Below, one piece after another: positions 8,208 through 13,713 of a stretch of DNA of 13,713 nucleotides. Position 1 is the first letter of the stretch. Every line of letters begins with the position of its first letter. The notes beneath the pieces are model-generated. The model was not told where the DNA came from. It searched no databases and saw only the letters and a list, made by a program, of their open reading frames with translations. The stretch spans positions 1 through 13,713 of the forward strand of contig CALDJI010000287.1 of NCBI GenBank assembly GCA_937901805.1. Reading direction: 5' to 3'. A program made the position numbers and the translations under genes. This DNA comes from an uncultured Clostridia bacterium (lineage in GTDB: Bacteria > Bacillota > Clostridia > Oscillospirales > Ruminococcaceae).

Positions 8208-8240
8208 AAAAAAGAGCTGTGCAGATGTGCACAGCTCTTT
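8208..8240 (-). terminator. Rho-independent terminator of the rplJ-rplL operon
   Basis: A perfect 13-bp stem (arms 8211-8223 and 8228-8240, GATG loop in forward view) starts 19 bases after the rplL stop. On the minus strand it ends in a run of six U residues. It is the strongest terminator in the window and separates the ribosomal operon from the polymerase gene. The rest of the gap to 8128 shows no clear promoter, although one must lie there or the polymerase depends on readthrough. Confidence 0.95.
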
Positions 8241-8259
8241 CCAGTTTTTAAAAATCCAC

Positions 8260-8631
8260 TTATTTGAGTTCGACAGTAGCGCCGGCCTCTTCGAGTTTCT
8301 TCTTCATTTCTTCAGCGTCAGCCTTGGAAACGCCTTCTTTGATAGTCTTCGGAGCTTCGTCAACCAGAGCCTTGGACTCTTTCAGGCCGAGACCAGTGAT
8401 CTCTTTGACGATCTTGATAACGCCCATCTTGCTGCCGCCAGCATTTGCCAGGACGACGTCAAACTCAGATTTCTCTTCCGCTGCTGCGCCACCTGCTGCC
8501 GGAGCTGCAACTGCAACTGCTGCTGCGGAAACGCCGAATTCTTCCTCAAGGGCTTTTACAAGCTCGTTGAGCTCGAGGACGGTAAGAGATTTTACTTCTT
8601 CAATCATGTTCAAAATTTTCTCTGAAGCCAT
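8260..8631 (-). CDS. rplL: Ribosomal protein bL12 (L7/L12), 123 aa
   Basis: bL12 forms the mobile stalk dimers that recruit and stimulate translation GTPases. The N-terminal dimerisation helix ([22 protein letters not shown] type) is followed by an Ala/Gly-rich hinge (about residues 35-52), then the conserved globular domain with [26 protein letters not shown] sequence here reading [17 protein letters not shown], and a C-terminal ending ATVELK. Length is typical. ATG at 8631 follows a GGAGG site, 32 bases after rplJ. As usual it shares a transcript with rplJ and is controlled through the L10 leader. A normal, intact gene. Confidence 0.99.
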   Translation of the reverse strand: MASEKILNMIEEVKSLTVLELNELVKALEEEFGVSAAAVAVAAPAAGGAAAEEKSEFDVVLANAGGSKMGVIKIVKEITGLGLKESKALVDEAPKTIKEGVSKADAEEMKKKLEEAGATVELK

Positions 8632-8663
8632 GGTATTTACCTCCGTATGTTACAAAAATAAAA

Positions 8664-9185
8664 TTATTCAGCAGAAGCTTCTGCCGGTTCCTGTTTCTTT
8701 GCAATCTGATCAAGAACGATAGCAAAGTTTGCGATGCTTGCATTCAAGCTGCTGAGCATCTGGGCAATAAGAGTTTCTTTTGGCGGGATTTTTGCAATCT
8801 CATTGACAGTGTCTACACTGATGACTGCGCCGTCCATAAAGCCGCTCTTAATTTTAAAAGTATCGCCCGGGATAGAATCTGCATATTTTGCAAGGATTCT
8901 TGCGGGAGCGATTGGATCGTTCTCGGAAACTGCCAGAGCAGTGGTTCCTTCCAGAACAGATTCCATCTCATCAAGGCCAGCTTCTTTGACTGCAAAACGG
9001 AGCAGGGTGTTCTTGACGACGGAATATTCAACACCAGCTTCACGCAGCTCCTTACGGAGTTTTGTATCGTCTGCAACATTGATTCCTTTATAGTCAACGA
9101 GTACGCCTGCAGCTGAATTGTTCAGTTTTGCAACGAGATCAGCGACGACTTGTTTCTTTGACGCGAGTACCTTCTCACTTGGCAA
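8664..9185 (-). CDS. rplJ: Ribosomal protein uL10, 173 aa
   Basis: uL10 anchors the L12 dimers to 23S rRNA at the GTPase centre. The N-terminal RNA-binding part contains DYKGINVADDTKLRKELREAGVEYSVVKNTLLRFA, cut here for reading into DYKGINVADDTKLRKEL and VEYSVVKNTLLRFA (about residues 34-68). The C-terminal helix that carries L12 dimers ends in a short acidic tail. The start is a TTG at 9185, beginning MPSEKVLASKK, seven or eight bases after GGAGGTG; no ATG fits. It is preceded by an L10 leader, so L10-L12 complex should repress its own synthesis by attenuation. Confidence 0.98.
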   Translation of the reverse strand: MPSEKVLASKKQVVADLVAKLNNSAAGVLVDYKGINVADDTKLRKELREAGVEYSVVKNTLLRFAVKEAGLDEMESVLEGTTALAVSENDPIAPARILAKYADSIPGDTFKIKSGFMDGAVISVDTVNEIAKIPPKETLIAQMLSSLNASIANFAIVLDQIAKKQEPAEASAE

Positions 9186-9215
9186 AACGTGTCACCTCCT
9201 GAAAGTTGTTAAACA

Positions 9216-9331
9216 TAAAAAGGCTCTTTCCCCCATGCAGAGGAAAGAGCCTGATTGATAAACCAAATCAAAGCTAACCTCGGCAGGCGGGGAACCCCAT
9301 TATGCAAATGCACCTGCTGTCTTTGGACAGC
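9216..9331 (-). ncRNA. L10 leader: autoregulatory attenuator of rplJ-rplL
   Basis: The untranslated leader between the rplJ promoter and start has the architecture of the Firmicutes L10 leader. There is a first hairpin CTGTC-CAAA-GACAG, then a GCAGG...CCTGC stem enclosing GGGG-TT-CCCC and running into CCTGCCGAGGTTAGC. A strong hairpin (arms 9221-9231 and 9242-9252) followed by five U residues forms the attenuator terminator. In this family the L10-L12 complex binds the upstream kinked structure and favours termination. Structure is read from the sequence; the mechanism is from the known family. Confidence 0.9.
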
Positions 9332-9337
9332 TATTCA

Positions 9338-9366
9338 AGTATATACGTTTTTTCGCAGAATGTCAA
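9338..9366 (-). promoter_or_regulatory. SigA promoter of rplJ-rplL
   Basis: TTGACA (9361-9366) and TATACT (9338-9343) on the minus strand are separated by exactly 17 bases. The promoter lies just after the rplA stop (9378), so rplJ-rplL has its own transcript starting at about 9331 and running into the L10 leader. Confidence 0.93.
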
Positions 9367-9377
9367 GAGAAATCTTC

Positions 9378-10073
9378 TTACACAGAATATTTCGTCGTAT
9401 TGACACGGACACCCGGTCCCATAGTGGTAGCGACTGTGCAGGATTTAATGTACTGACCCTTTGCAGCAGCCGGTTTTGCCTTTGCAATCGCAGAAAGCAG
9501 GGTATCAAAGTTCTCGCTCAGCTTCTCTGTTCCAAAAGAAGCCTTTCCAATCGGGCAGTGGATAATATTGGTTTTATCCAGACGGTACTCAATCTTACCA
9601 GCTTTTGCCTCGGTGACTGCTTTTGCAACATCCGGGGTAACTGTGCCGGCTTTTGGGTTCGGCATCAAGCCGCGCGGTCCAAGGATTTTACCAAGGCGTC
9701 CAACAATTCCCATCATATCCGGAGAAGCGATGACGACGTCAAAATCAAGCCAGCCTTCGCTCTGGATCTTCTGCATATACTCTTCTGCACCGACATACTC
9801 AGCGCCTGCATCCTGTGCTGCTTTGACATTGTCGCCTTTTGCAAATACAAGGACACGGACGGTTTTACCGGTACCGTTCGGCAGAACAACCGCGCCGCGG
9901 ACCTGCTGGTCAGCATGGCGGGAGTCAACGCCTAATCTGATATGAGCTTCTACAGTTTCATCAAACTTTGCTTTTGCCGTATCACAGCAGAGCTTCAGGG
10001 CTTCATCGCAGTCATAAAGCTTGGAACGGTCAATCAGTTTGGAACTGTCTGTATATTTTTTACCGTGTTTCAA
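9378..10073 (-). CDS. rplA: Ribosomal protein uL1, 231 aa
   Basis: uL1 forms the mobile L1 stalk that moves deacylated tRNA out of the E site, and it also binds its own mRNA as a translational repressor. The sequence has the expected [16 protein letters not shown] start, the [14 protein letters not shown] and [20 protein letters not shown] motif, cut here as [19 protein letters not shown], and a final GPGVRVNT. I chose TTG at 10073 as start because AGGGAGG lies eight bases upstream and the protein then begins like other L1 proteins. An ATG at 10094 would put the binding site inside the gene and has none of its own. An L1-site-like leader precedes it. Confidence 0.97.
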   Translation of the reverse strand: MKHGKKYTDSSKLIDRSKLYDCDEALKLCCDTAKAKFDETVEAHIRLGVDSRHADQQVRGAVVLPNGTGKTVRVLVFAKGDNVKAAQDAGAEYVGAEEYMQKIQSEGWLDFDVVIASPDMMGIVGRLGKILGPRGLMPNPKAGTVTPDVAKAVTEAKAGKIEYRLDKTNIIHCPIGKASFGTEKLSENFDTLLSAIAKAKPAAAKGQYIKSCTVATTMGPGVRVNTTKYSV

Positions 10074-10094
10074 GTTGATTTCCTCCCTATTCAT

Positions 10095-10131
10095 TGTGGT
10101 TCATAGCGGATTTTTAAAGTGGTCCTCCCAC
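10095..10131 (-). promoter_or_regulatory. Candidate L1-binding leader before rplA
   Basis: In the 45-base gap between rplK and rplA the transcript reads GUGGGAGGA (10123-10131), then after 22 bases ACCACA (10095-10100), then the rplA ribosome binding site. The same arrangement occurs before rplK. GUGGGAGG...ACCAC is also the sequence at the base of the L1-binding stalk of 23S rRNA, so this looks like an rRNA mimic through which L1 controls its own translation. Confidence 0.7.
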
Positions 10132-10139
10132 AGGGAGCA

Positions 10140-10565
10140 TTAGTCTTCGACAGTGATGCCCATGCTGCGAGCGGTTCCAGCGATCATGCTCATAGCAGAT
10201 TCGATGGATGCAGCATTCAAATCCGGCATTTTCTGCTCTGCGATTTTCTTGACCTGCTCCTTAGTAATCTTTGCTACCTTGTTCTTGTTAGGAACACCGG
10301 AAGCTTTGTCAATTCCGCAGGCTTTCTTAATCAGAACTGCTGCCGGCGGAGTTTTGGTGACAAAGGTGAAGGAACGGTCTGCATATACAGTAATGACAAC
10401 CGGGATAATCAGGCCCGCGTCATTTTTTGTGCGTTCGTTAAAATCCTTTGTAAATGCCATAATGTTTACACCGTGCTGGCCGAGTGCAGGGCCGACAGGT
10501 GGCGCCGGGGTTGCTTTTCCGGCTGGAATCTGGAGCTTAATAAAGCCCACAACCTTTTGAGCCAT
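10140..10565 (-). CDS. rplK: Ribosomal protein uL11, 141 aa
   Basis: uL11 binds the GTPase-associated centre of 23S rRNA, where thiopeptides act, and helps factor-dependent steps and stringent response signalling. The N-terminal domain has the proline-rich switch [19 protein letters not shown] at about residues 20-38. The C-terminal RNA-binding domain contains [13 protein letters not shown] and ends [12 protein letters not shown], cut to the residues seen. Length is exactly typical. ATG at 10565 ([18 protein letters not shown]) follows a GGAGGTG site. It stands between nusG and rplA in conserved order, behind an L1-site-like leader. Confidence 0.99.
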   Translation of the reverse strand: MAQKVVGFIKLQIPAGKATPAPPVGPALGQHGVNIMAFTKDFNERTKNDAGLIIPVVITVYADRSFTFVTKTPPAAVLIKKACGIDKASGVPNKNKVAKITKEQVKKIAEQKMPDLNAASIESAMSMIAGTARSMGITVED

Positions 10566-10586
10566 TTGTTTGCACCTCCAAAAATA

Positions 10587-10632
10587 TGTGGTAAATGTCG
10601 GAACGTTTTCATGGATTTAACGTTCCTCCCAC
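10587..10632 (-). promoter_or_regulatory. Candidate L1-binding leader before rplK
   Basis: The transcript reads GUGGGAGGA (10624-10632), a perfect 8-bp stem GGAACGUU/AACGUUCC (arms 10619-10626 and 10600-10607, loop of 11), and ACCACA (10587-10592), then the GGAGGUG site of rplK. It shares its two end motifs with the leader before rplA and with the 23S rRNA L1 stalk. A separate 6-bp hairpin (10635-10640 with 10646-10651) lies just upstream on the transcript. L1 repression of the L11-L1 unit is known in bacteria; use of this exact site is inferred. Confidence 0.75.
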
Positions 10633-10721
10633 GCGGCGTGCCGTACACGCCAAAACGTACAGGCAAAGCCCGTATCAAAACACCATCCAGGGGATTGACC
10701 CGGATATGTTTTTTACAACAG

Positions 10722-11240
10722 TTACACTGTTTCGACCTGGTCGAGCTCCAACTCGACAGGGGTCTCTCTTCCAAACATAGAAACCTTTACCTTGACCATG
10801 TCTTTCTCGGTATCAATTTCTTCAACAACGCCGACAAAACTCTCCAGCGGACCGTCTACAATCCGAACCGTATCGCCGACTGCATAGTCGATTTCGATCT
10901 CCCTGGTTTCAATTCCAAGGTTCAAAACCTCTTCTTCTGTCAGCGGGAGCGGCTTGGATTCCGGGCCGACAAATCCGGTGACGCCTCTGGTGTTGCGGAC
11001 AACATACCAGGTATCGTCGTTCATGACCATGTTGAGAAGCACATATCCCGGGAACATCTTTTTCTGAACCTGTTTCTTTTTGTTGTCTTTGATTTCCGTT
11101 ACAGTCTCGGTCGGAACGCGGACCTCATGGATGAGTTCCTGTAAATTCCGGTTTTGGACAACGGTTTCAATGTTCATGGCCACCTTATTCTCGTAACCGG
11201 AATAGGTGTGCACAACGTACCATTTTGCGGTATCAGACAT
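10722..11240 (-). CDS. nusG: Transcription elongation/antitermination factor NusG, 172 aa
   Basis: NusG binds the RNA polymerase clamp to modulate pausing and, in many bacteria, links it to Rho or the ribosome. The NGN domain begins WYVVHTYSGYENKVA and holds the FPGYVLL segment. The KOW domain reads VGDTVRIVDGPLESFVGVVEE near residue 120-140, trimmed to VGDTVRIVDGPLESFVGVV. The protein ends LELDQVETV. The ATG at 11240 has TTGGAGGA seven bases upstream; a TTG at 11255 lies within that site and is rejected. It follows secE by 44 bases in the classical rpmG-secE-nusG order. Confidence 0.98.
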   Translation of the reverse strand: MSDTAKWYVVHTYSGYENKVAMNIETVVQNRNLQELIHEVRVPTETVTEIKDNKKKQVQKKMFPGYVLLNMVMNDDTWYVVRNTRGVTGFVGPESKPLPLTEEEVLNLGIETREIEIDYAVGDTVRIVDGPLESFVGVVEEIDTEKDMVKVKVSMFGRETPVELELDQVETV

Positions 11241-11284
11241 GAGTGAATCCTCCAAGCATAGCGTAAGTCAGGTGTCTTAAAAAA

Positions 11285-11527
11285 TTACGCGCTTTTCAGG
11301 AAAGCGTTGACGGCAAGGGAAAGGATACTGTCGAAGCCCCAGACAAACAGGCCGGCAACAGCGACTACCACAATGACAACCACCGTTTTGTTCAGGGTCT
11401 GCTTTTTGGTTGGCCAGACGACCTTCTTCATCTCACCCGTCATGTCTTTAAAGAAACGACTTACTTTGCCGGCGAAATTTTTAAACTTGCCCTTCTTGGT
11501 CTCTTTTTTGTCCTTCTTCTGAGCCAT
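11285..11527 (-). CDS. secE: Preprotein translocase subunit SecE, 80 aa
   Basis: SecE clamps the SecY channel in the cytoplasmic membrane. This is the short single-span form usual in Gram-positive bacteria. It has a lysine-rich cytoplasmic N terminus, an amphipathic helix (about 15-35) with the conserved KKVVWPT motif ending at residue 40, and one membrane segment at about 49-77. The ATG at 11527 has only a weak GGGGA site, which is poor compared with neighbours; it starts 24 bases after rpmG, so translation may partly depend on coupling. Confidence 0.97.
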   Translation of the reverse strand: MAQKKDKKETKKGKFKNFAGKVSRFFKDMTGEMKKVVWPTKKQTLNKTVVVIVVVAVAGLFVWGFDSILSLAVNAFLKSA

Positions 11528-11551
11528 GATACAAGTCCCCGCCTTTCCGCC

Positions 11552-11701
11552 TTACTTGGTTTCTTTGTGAAGAGTGTGTTTCTTACAGAACTTGCAGTAC
11601 TTGTTCATCTCAAGTCTGTCAGGATCATTCTTCTTGTTCTTCATCGTGTTATAATTACGTTGTTTGCACTCAGAGCAAGCTAATGTAACTCTAACTCTCA
11701 T
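11552..11701 (-). CDS. rpmG: Ribosomal protein bL33, zinc-binding form, 49 aa
   Basis: This short gene encodes [19 protein letters not shown] and onward, a bL33 of the large subunit near the E site. Two CxxC pairs (C9/C12 and C36/C39) are intact, so it is the zinc-containing version; bacteria with several L33 copies often also carry a cysteine-free one expressed under zinc starvation. ATG at 11701 follows AGGAGGT by eight bases. It is the first gene of the rpmG-secE-nusG-rplK-rplA transcript, with a promoter about 190 bases upstream. Confidence 0.97.
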   Translation of the reverse strand: MRVRVTLACSECKQRNYNTMKNKKNDPDRLEMNKYCKFCKKHTLHKETK

Positions 11702-11831
11702 TGTTCGGCACCTCCTGAATGCGGAAAATTTTTGCCTCCCTCATAAAAGGAACAATCAACACCCAAGGCTTACGGGCGCCACCGCATGATTTTCAAACGC
11801 CCCTCAGCAGCGGATGGTATTTTCTTGTCCA

Positions 11832-11851
11832 TTTTGGGAGAACTCCCAAAA
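11832..11851. repeat. Inverted repeat in the rpmG leader
   Basis: TTTTGGGAG and CTCCCAAAA face each other across two bases, about 30-50 bases after the predicted transcription start of the rpmG operon. The gap is too short for an ideal RNA hairpin, so it could be a DNA operator or a slightly opened stem. Elsewhere in the 180-base leader I see only a weak GGGCG/CGCCC pair and a T-rich stretch. Confidence 0.5.
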
Positions 11852-11889
11852 AAAGGCACAAAAAAATAAACCCTCTTAGAGGTATCCAA

Positions 11890-11918
11890 AGTATACCATA
11901 TCCTTTTTCTCCCGTCAA
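11890..11918 (-). promoter_or_regulatory. SigA promoter of the rpmG-secE-nusG operon
   Basis: TTGACG (11913-11918) and TATACT (11890-11895) on the minus strand are separated by 17 bases, followed by a leader of about 180 bases before rpmG. No other promoter of this quality lies between here and rplA, so it probably drives five genes. Confidence 0.9.
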
Positions 11919-11974
11919 GATGATACGCAAACTTTGGCAAAACCGTAAAAAAAGAATCGCTTTTCTCTCTTCTA

Positions 11975-12154
11975 CTACGAAGAATATACAAGAGCAATCC
12001 CATCCATGTTGGAAAAATACCTGTAATTTTCAATCATCGGGAAAAGGGTGTCCTGTTTTGCTTCCATTGCTACAAACAGCCGTTCCTCTCGCCTGGCGGA
12101 CAACGGAACGCCCCTCCCGCCCGTTCCGTTGATATTATAGAGCGGGGTATAAAT
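11975..12154 (-). other. 59-codon open stretch in frame after the deaminase stop
   Basis: Directly after the deaminase TAA (12155-12157) the same frame stays open for 59 codons to a TAG at 11975-11977. It reads IYTPLYNINGTGGRGVPLSA and later ERLFVAMEAKQDTLFPMIEN. An ATG lies at codon 30 but has no ribosome binding site. The region also holds a 9-bp inverted repeat (12102-12110 with 12122-12130), and a third copy of its core (GGAACGG on the transcript, 12080-12086) offers an alternative pairing. A chance open frame of this length is quite possible; alternatives are a gene remnant, a dispersed element or a structured 3' region. No T tract follows the stem. Confidence 0.3.
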
Positions 12155-12547
12155 TTATATCCACCATTCCGGTGTCAAATCCCCAAGTGTCACCCCCCGG
12201 CCTGTTCGATAATCCATCATAATTTCGATCTCCCGGTAGTTATCCGGCATAAGCTGCGCCATTAACTCCCGGCAGGCGCCGCAGGGCGGTACTACCCGTC
12301 CGTCAGAAGAGACCGCGACCACCTTTTTTATGGTTTCCTCGCCCTCTGTAATCATATGAAAAATAGCGTTTCTCTCCGCACAGATACCAAGTGTGCACGC
12401 GGTATCCACACAGACCCCCACATAAATTTCCCCCGTTTGAGATTCAACTGCGGCCGCAACGCCTCCGGCTTCCACTATTCGGGATACCTTTCGGGGATTC
12501 GCTGCGTTTCTGGCTGCTTGATAGAGTTCTTCCCAAACCGTTTCCAT
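12155..12547 (-). CDS. Cytidine deaminase family protein (CDA/blasticidin deaminase-like), 130 aa
   Basis: Members of this zinc hydrolase family deaminate cytidine or related nucleosides to uridine forms. The catalytic motif CAERNAI has C56 as zinc ligand and E58 as proton shuttle, and PCGACREL supplies C89 and C92; these are complete. The region before motif 1 (GVCVDTACTLGI) differs from the NVENASY stretch of classical cytidine deaminase and is closer to the blasticidin-S-deaminase-like group, so the substrate is uncertain and I give no gene symbol. ATG at 12547 follows AAGGTGATG. It appears monocistronic between two gaps of unclear content, and no strong promoter is evident upstream. Confidence 0.9.
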   Translation of the reverse strand: METVWEELYQAARNAANPRKVSRIVEAGGVAAAVESQTGEIYVGVCVDTACTLGICAERNAIFHMITEGEETIKKVVAVSSDGRVVPPCGACRELMAQLMPDNYREIEIMMDYRTGRGVTLGDLTPEWWI

Positions 12548-12554
12548 ACTTTCA

Positions 12555-12868
12555 TCACCTTCGTGCGTAAAATGGATTGTTTCTCATTTTCAATCCGCTT
12601 CGTGGCTTCCTAAGTTCCCCACGTCCTCCCCTCCACATAGCTTTGGGCGCACCGCATTCCTCGCACCGCATTCCTATTGAGGATATCCAGTCTAGACCTT
12701 GATTTTTTGTATGGCAGCCCATTGCCTTCATGAGACGCCAGTATCCGTCTCTTTCTCTTACCGGAAACTGGGATACACCCGCTTCCGCAATTTATCTCAG
12801 TTTAGCTTCCATGTACAGGAAACTCGCATTTGCCTCTTTTTTCTCAGATACTTTTCTCCAAAACGCTA
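12555..12868 (-). other. Coding-like but interrupted stretch upstream of the deaminase gene
   Basis: Read in one minus-strand frame, this gap gives FWRKVSEKKEANASFLYMEA, a TAA at 12792-12794, then IAEAGVSQFPVRERDGYWRL and on to GMRCEECGAPK before a TGA at 12555-12557. The longest ATG-started part is 58 codons (12731 down to 12555). There is no ribosome binding site before it. The amino-acid texture is protein-like, with a CxxC pair, yet the frame is interrupted and contains a 14-bp tandem duplication. I read it as a degenerate gene or dispersed repeat rather than a working gene. Its end overlaps the deaminase ribosome binding site. Confidence 0.35.
12648..12675. repeat. Perfect 14-bp tandem duplication
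   Basis: CGCACCGCATTCCT occurs twice without a gap, at 12648-12661 and 12662-12675. Fourteen is not a multiple of three, so gain of the copy would shift any reading frame through it. It lies inside the coding-like stretch upstream of the deaminase gene. Confidence 0.95.
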
Positions 12869-12909
12869 AAAAAGGCTGTCTCCAGATTCCTCTAGGAAAC
12901 AGCCTTTTT
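12868..12909 (-). terminator. Terminator of the small membrane protein gene
   Basis: An 11-bp stem (arms 12899-12909 and 12869-12879) extends through GTTTCC/GGAGAC with one mismatch, and on the minus strand ends in six U residues. It starts 28 bases after the stop of the membrane protein gene. The stem begins with A residues opposite the U tract, so it may work weakly in the other direction too. Confidence 0.9.
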
Positions 12910-12936
12910 CTGTATTCCGACCCAATTACTGCTGGT

Positions 12937-13350
12937 TCATATCAGATAGACCTTTTGCTCTACAAAACCATAGGCACGGTGCGCAAATTTTTTTGCCAGC
13001 GGAACCCCCGCCTCTTTCCCTCTGCACACATTGACCAATGCAATAATTGCAAAAATCAGGATAAGCAGGGAAATAACTCCGGATATAATTCCCAAAATTA
13101 CGGAAAATACACTTCCAATCAATGGAATTCTCTCCAGCGGATCGAAAATACCCAAGACGGTATTTACAAGCGCACTAAAAAAGCACAGGCAAAACGCTTG
13201 GATTACCTGCCTGGAAAGCCATTCATCACGTTCAGCAATGATGACAAACCCCAGAAGAAGGCCGCACAACAGCGTCTGTCCCAAAATTGCAAGGATGAAC
13301 GCAATCGCCGCATAAAACCAAAGACAAATTCCGTACTTTCCTTTCTGCAT
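12937..13350 (-). CDS. Small integral membrane protein, DUF4870/Tic20-like, 137 aa
   Basis: The protein is mostly hydrophobic, with membrane segments at about residues 8-38, 49-69 and 76-112 (three or four spans). The stretch AERDEWLSRQVIQAF after the first segment and the C-terminal RGKEAGVPLAKK resemble the E-x-x-x-x-R-x-x-x-Q-A and GK-x-x-x-x-PL marks of DUF4870 membrane proteins, whose function is unknown. This family call is from pattern memory only. I chose the ATG at 13350, eight bases after GAGGGG; a GTG at 13357-13359 is too close to that site. It has its own consensus promoter and terminator, so it is a single-gene unit. Confidence 0.8.
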   Translation of the reverse strand: MQKGKYGICLWFYAAIAFILAILGQTLLCGLLLGFVIIAERDEWLSRQVIQAFCLCFFSALVNTVLGIFDPLERIPLIGSVFSVILGIISGVISLLILIFAIIALVNVCRGKEAGVPLAKKFAHRAYGFVEQKVYLI

Positions 13351-13385
13351 AAAAAACACCCCTCAGTTCAAAATTTCTTATCATA

Positions 13386-13414
13386 AGCATATCCGGTTTT
13401 TCTCCGGCTGTCAA
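13386..13414 (-). promoter_or_regulatory. SigA promoter of the small membrane protein gene
   Basis: TTGACA (13409-13414) and TATGCT (13386-13391) on the minus strand are separated by 17 bases, and the start codon lies about 35 bases downstream of the -10. Quality is as good as that of the ribosomal promoters nearby, which suggests a well-expressed gene. Confidence 0.88.
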
Positions 13415-13472
13415 GAAAAATGGGAACTCTAGAAAAAATATTCGGATTTTCCTCTTTTTTTATAAAAATAAG

Positions 13473-13498
13473 GCAGATCCCTGATGACGGGGGACTGC
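13473..13498 (-). terminator. Terminator of the HAD phosphatase gene
   Basis: On the minus strand GCAG-T-CCC pairs with GGG-AT-CTGC around a loop, followed by CTTATTTTTAT. The stem is imperfect, but it starts 12 bases after the gene's stop and has a U-rich tail. Confidence 0.7.
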
Positions 13499-13510
13499 AC
13501 TATCTGGAAA

Positions 13511-13713
13511 TCACGCTCCAATCAATCCCCGTACCGCTTTTGTAATGTCCCCGGCACAGTTCACCATGACATTCGCGGCCGCCATCTCCGCTTCTTTTCC
13601 GTATCCATATGCGCATCCAATAAACGGAATCCCGTTTTCCACAGCAGCGTCCATGTCATAAAACCGATCTCCAACCATTACGGCCGCTTGTGGACGTAGC
13701 CGCTTCAGCAATA
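13511..13713 (-). CDS. HAD-superfamily phosphatase, C-terminal part (cut by right window edge)
   Basis: About 67 C-terminal residues are visible and the frame is open to the window end, so the gene continues to the right. HAD enzymes hydrolyse phosphate esters through an aspartyl-phosphate intermediate. The motif IV acidic pair is present in VGDRFYDMDAAVENGIPFIG, and the following GYGKEAEM and NCAGDITKAVRGLI fit the phosphoglycolate-phosphatase-like (HAD-IA) subgroup, which includes pyrophosphatases and sugar phosphatases. The nucleophile motif and cap domain lie outside the window, so the substrate cannot be judged. A terminator follows. Confidence 0.85.
   Translation of the reverse strand, partial: LLKRLRPQAAVMVGDRFYDMDAAVENGIPFIGCAYGYGKEAEMAAANVMVNCAGDITKAVRGLIGA

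Noticed and set aside
10119..11144. 341-codon open frame on the plus strand over rplK and nusG
   Set aside because: It is antisense to two clear genes and their leader, with no domain and no start signal.
11770..12033. 87-codon minus-strand frame over the rpmG promoter
   Set aside because: It covers a consensus promoter and leader and has no ribosome binding site or protein-like conservation.
12102..12130. Terminator for the deaminase gene
   Set aside because: The 9-bp stem is perfect but no U tract follows on the minus strand, so I describe it only as an inverted repeat.
11702..12154. tRNA genes, which often lie near rpmG-secE-nusG
   Set aside because: No cloverleaf or CCA-ended acceptor stem could be found on either strand.
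12730..13386. 218-codon open frame on the plus strand
   Set aside because: It is antisense to the membrane protein gene and its terminator; the minus-strand gene has promoter, binding site and terminator.
1..13713. CRISPR array, insertion sequence or prophage
   Set aside because: No regularly spaced repeats, transposase, integrase or phage structural motifs are present; the only tandem repeat is the 14-bp duplication.

Overview
The window looks like low-to-mid GC Firmicutes chromosome, most likely from the class Clostridia and perhaps the Oscillospiraceae. The signs are an hrcA-grpE-dnaK-dnaJ heat-shock operon under a CIRCE operator, strong AGGAGG-type ribosome binding sites, consensus TTGACA/TATAAT-like promoters, an L10-leader attenuator, a zinc-type L33 and many GTG or TTG starts. 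The taxon is inferred from gene order and sequence style, not from a database search. Almost everything lies on the minus strand, so the genes read from right to left.

From right to left: the C-terminal end of a HAD phosphatase with its terminator (13473-13713); a small membrane protein with its own promoter and terminator (12868-13414); a 320-base stretch with a coding-like but interrupted reading and a 14-bp tandem duplication (12555-12868); a cytidine-deaminase-family gene (12155-12547); a further 59-codon open stretch in frame after its stop; and a consensus promoter driving rpmG-secE-nusG-rplK-rplA (9378-11918). Two near-identical L1-binding-like leaders sit before rplK and before rplA. 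A second consensus promoter and an L10 leader with an attenuator hairpin control rplJ-rplL (8208-9366), which ends at a strong terminator. The usual rpoB/rpoC do not follow.

Instead comes a stand-alone family A DNA polymerase with a 3'-5' exonuclease domain but no 5' nuclease domain (6389-8128). It is tightly coupled to an SMC/ABC-like ATPase gene that is broken by two frameshifts, one of them inside the Walker A region (5649-6377). Next is the heat-shock operon: CIRCE, hrcA, two hairpins, grpE, dnaK, another hairpin, dnaJ (579-5545). A bidirectional terminator separates dnaJ from a convergent, unrecognised plus-strand gene that enters from the left edge (1-513).

Functionally the window combines protein quality control (HrcA sensing GroE capacity; DnaK, DnaJ and GrpE folding), translation and secretion machinery with autogenous control by L1 and L10, and a small DNA polymerase/ATPase module. 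I found no CRISPR array, tRNA, rRNA, intact insertion sequence or prophage. The most unusual parts are the decayed ATPase beside the Klenow-like polymerase at the rpoBC position, the twin 23S-mimic leaders, and the two coding-like non-genic stretches flanking the deaminase gene.
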